Source: Candidatus Thorarchaeota archaeon
Lineage (GTDB): Archaea; Asgardarchaeota; Thorarchaeia; Thorarchaeales; Thorarchaeaceae
DNA length: 34,318 nt
Assembly (NCBI GenBank): GCA_004524445.1
Contig: SDNP01000030.1
Span: 1 to 34,318 of the forward strand
Direction: 5' to 3'
Part shown: one piece after another, positions 32,480 through 34,318 of the stretch
Numbering within the stretch: the stretch's first letter is position 1
Layout of the letters: every line of letters begins with the position of its first letter
Notes under the pieces: generated by a model
Database searches by the model: none
The model's input: the letters and a program-made list of their open reading frames with translations, nothing else
What the model was told of the DNA's origin: nothing
Program-made: the position numbers and the translations under genes

Positions 32480-33325
32480 ATGACTAATGCTTCCTATGAC
32501 AATCCTTTCTCTCTTCTGCATGCTGTCAACCTATTGAGTCAGCAATCGAGGATTAACAAGTTTTCAAAGGCAATAGATGAGGTTGTTACTACCGATTCTA
32601 TAGTGTTTGACATTGGAACTGGTACAGGCATTCTAGCATTTCTTGCGGCAAAAGCTGGTGCGGAATCAGTTATTGGAATTGATGTTTCCAAGCAGAATAT
32701 TGATTATGCTCGCAGAGCTTCCAAGGCTAATGAACTGGATGACCGTGTGAAATTCATTCATGTTCATTTTGATGACTTCAATCCAGAGATAAAGGCGGAC
32801 ATCGTCATTTGTGAAATGCTTTCATCCATGCTCTTGGTTGAACAACAAATTCCGGCTATGCGCAGAGTAAATGACAGTCTACTCGGCAATAATGGCACGA
32901 CAATCCCAAAATCCACCACGGTGTATGTTGTTCCAGTTCAAAGCGAATATATGTGGAACAGATTCCAAACAGGAGATTTGAGATTTCCCAAGATGCCTCA
33001 ATCTGTGGGAGGATTAAATGAGGTGGACGATTTGGCTGATATGCAGACCCTTTTCCACGTCGAATATCGGGATTTGAATACTGATTTTCATGTTTCAGAG
33101 AAGCTTTCCTTTGAGATTATAACCGATGGATTTGTACATGGTATTGTTGGCATGTTTGAAGCAGAGCTTACTCCCGAAGTACTTCTTCGCCCCGAAGATG
33201 GCTGGAAGCATCTTTTCGTACCGATCAAACAGGAGAAAAGGGTTAGAAAAGGGGAAATAATTACGATTCAGATTGAGTATACTCCTGGTGAATTTGATTC
33301 CATATCGGTTGCTATCGAGAGCTGA
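32480..33325 (+). CDS. PRMT-like SAM-dependent methyltransferase
   Basis: A 281-residue methyltransferase resembling the core of protein arginine methyltransferases. Seen: a helix with SRINKFSKAI at 23-32, like the R-x-x-x-Y entry of PRMTs (here R24, F28); motif I VFDIGTGTG at 42-50; the acidic D68 end of strand 2 in VIGIDVS; and a double-glutamate loop CEMLSSMLLVE with E112 and E121 nine residues apart, exactly the spacing of the two arginine-clamping glutamates of PRMT1. Later, RPEDGWKHLFVP stands where PRMTs have the THW loop, inside a C-terminal beta barrel. The Trp-Gly consensus after the first glutamate is missing, so substrate could differ. I chose ATG 32480; longer frames overlap the TPR gene. 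Confidence 0.78.
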   Translation: MTNASYDNPFSLLHAVNLLSQQSRINKFSKAIDEVVTTDSIVFDIGTGTGILAFLAAKAGAESVIGIDVSKQNIDYARRASKANELDDRVKFIHVHFDDFNPEIKADIVICEMLSSMLLVEQQIPAMRRVNDSLLGNNGTTIPKSTTVYVVPVQSEYMWNRFQTGDLRFPKMPQSVGGLNEVDDLADMQTLFHVEYRDLNTDFHVSEKLSFEIITDGFVHGIVGMFEAELTPEVLLRPEDGWKHLFVPIKQEKRVRKGEIITIQIEYTPGEFDSISVAIES

Positions 33326-33427
33326 ATGAGACAAATCATGACAGAGAAAATCAAGAACAGCAGTTAGCATATCAGATGAATCCCTTACACGTAGACATAT
33401 TTTTATCAGAGCAAGTTCGGGAGTGAT

Positions 33428-34111
33428 ATGTGGTTCGTGACAAATATGGAGCTCAAAGGTCCTCTCTGCTACATTCTTGATTATGATGATATTGCTAATT
33501 ATGCTTATCAGACCGCTCAAAAAATCAAGGAATCCGGATGGAAACCAGAAGCAATTATTGGAGTTGCACGTGGGGGTTGGGTGCATGCCCGAATCCAGTG
33601 TGACTTGTTGGGAGTGAAGAATCTCTATAGCGTCAAGATTGACCATTGGGGGGTAACTGCCACAAAAGATGGTAAAGCCAAACTCACATGCCCGCTAGTG
33701 GGTGATATTGAGGATATGCGAGCCCTTGTCGTTGACGATATCACGGATACAGGCGAAAGCTTGACCATGGCGGTTAATCACGTAAGAGAAACCGGAAAGC
33801 CTGCTGATGTAAAGTCGGCAACTCTCATGCACATTGCTGGCTCGAAATTTGTGCCTGATTATTTTGGCGTCGAAGTAACATGGGCTTGGGAGATTTGGCC
33901 CTGGAATTTCTATGAAGATCTCACCTCCCTCATCATGAAAATCTTCGAGGGTGAAAAGGTCCACGAACTCACTACCCCCGAATTGAAGAAGCATTTGAGA
34001 GAGTATAATAATATAGTGCTGTCTGATGAACGGCTATCTAAGGTGAAAGCGCATATGGGCTATCTCGAGAAGATAGAATATCCAAAAGACAAGGTCTGGA
34101 AACTGAAATAG
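33428..34111 (+). CDS. Phosphoribosyltransferase (purine type, COG2236-like)
   Basis: A 227-residue type I phosphoribosyltransferase. The PRPP-binding motif ALVVDDITDTGESL sits at residues ~98-111, and an IIGVARGGW with the conserved pyrophosphate loop is near 43-51. After the core, a WAWEIWPWNFYEDL stretch near 156-169 provides the aromatic stacking and purine-type hood found in xanthine and hypoxanthine-type members. The C-terminal 50 residues are a helical extension. Its likely role is salvage of a purine base to its nucleotide. The ATG at 33428 lies just after GGAGTGAT and about 25 bases from a TATA-like ATATTTTTAT; a second ATG at 33446 is an alternative. Confidence 0.86.
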   Translation: MWFVTNMELKGPLCYILDYDDIANYAYQTAQKIKESGWKPEAIIGVARGGWVHARIQCDLLGVKNLYSVKIDHWGVTATKDGKAKLTCPLVGDIEDMRALVVDDITDTGESLTMAVNHVRETGKPADVKSATLMHIAGSKFVPDYFGVEVTWAWEIWPWNFYEDLTSLIMKIFEGEKVHELTTPELKKHLREYNNIVLSDERLSKVKAHMGYLEKIEYPKDKVWKLK

Positions 34112-34156
34112 ATAAACAAGCCGCTTGCTTTTGCATCCACCACCAAGATTCACTAG

Positions 34157-34164
34157 CTATAAAT
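34157..34164 (+). promoter_or_regulatory. TATA box for the last gene
   Basis: CTATAAAT on the plus strand; transcription would start near 34186, leaving a leader of about 29 bases with GGAG before the ATG at 34215. Confidence 0.55.
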
Positions 34165-34214
34165 GTAAGTACTCATTGCTTATCTCCAGCACAGATTTGG
34201 AGCTGAGTTGTTAT

Positions 34215-34318
34215 ATGGCATTTGAGGCTGAACTTGAATTTGTACCAGTGGACGGAAAGAAGAAAGGAGACCTAGAAGACCTGCTTCCAGTTGAGATAGG
34301 ATTGTTTGGAGGTAGTGG
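34215..34318 (+). CDS. 5' part of an unidentified gene (cut by window end)
   Basis: An open frame from ATG through the last base, 34 complete codons. It begins MAFEAELEFVPV and continues with a basic GKKKGDLEDLLPVE stretch and EIGLFGG; no domain can be called from so little. GGAG lies about eight to twelve bases before the ATG and a TATA box lies about 55 bases upstream, which supports a real start. The rest lies outside the window. Confidence 0.55.
   Translation, partial: MAFEAELEFVPVDGKKKGDLEDLLPVEIGLFGGS

Overview
This window looks like a chromosomal stretch from an archaeon, most likely an Asgard archaeon (a Thorarchaeia-like lineage would fit, but that is a guess). The evidence is archaeal: TATA boxes about 25 bp before starts, many TTG/GTG starts, an Nre DNA-repair protein with a PCNA-binding tail, a Ski2-like helicase of an archaea-specific type, a RecJ-like DHH protein, a HerA-like ATPase and a TIGR00304/DUF131-like membrane protein. 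The eukaryote-like content points to Asgard: a Rab/Ras-like small GTPase, an RPB5-type RNA polymerase subunit that carries the N-terminal jaw domain usually thought of as eukaryotic, a PRMT-like methyltransferase and a possible tail-anchored protein. I found no rRNA, tRNA, CRISPR array, insertion sequence or prophage genes.

Layout. 1-2.8 kb: a polyprenol/phytol-kinase-like enzyme, the long RPB5-like subunit, a 40-residue desulforedoxin-like protein and a drug/metabolite transporter. 2.9-8 kb: an ACT-like protein, a ribbon-helix-helix regulator, and a minus-strand run of Nre, an orphan GspF/TadC-type pilus protein and a membrane protein. 8-13.7 kb: an HTH-zinc-ribbon regulator, a small possible OB-fold protein, a zinc alcohol dehydrogenase, a plus-strand run (GNAT-like, beta-CASP nuclease, an unknown protein, DUF131-like membrane protein), and two zinc-ribbon proteins. 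13.7-18.3 kb: a compact three-gene minus-strand operon of two unknown soluble proteins followed by a Ski2-like helicase. 18.5-22.6 kb: small membrane and unknown proteins and an SLC13 anion symporter with an unusual outer domain. 22.7-26.9 kb: HerA-like ATPase, a B3/4-domain protein divergent from a small GTPase, and a HAD phosphatase. 27-34.3 kb: cupin, coiled-coil protein, possible tail-anchored protein, RecJ-like nuclease, membrane protein, Nudix, TPR-zinc-ribbon protein, PRMT-like methyltransferase, phosphoribosyltransferase and a gene running off the end.

The genes are mostly informational and housekeeping: transcription (RPB5, small regulators), RNA turnover (Ski2-like helicase, beta-CASP), replication and repair (Nre, RecJ-like, HerA-like), and transport. 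Genes are tightly packed, with convergent pairs that touch or overlap by a few bases; two convergent junctions and one tandem gap hold clear hairpins. The strongest leads for something new are the full-length RPB5 homologue and the two unfamiliar proteins translationally coupled to the Ski2-like helicase. All family calls are from reading motifs; no database search was possible.
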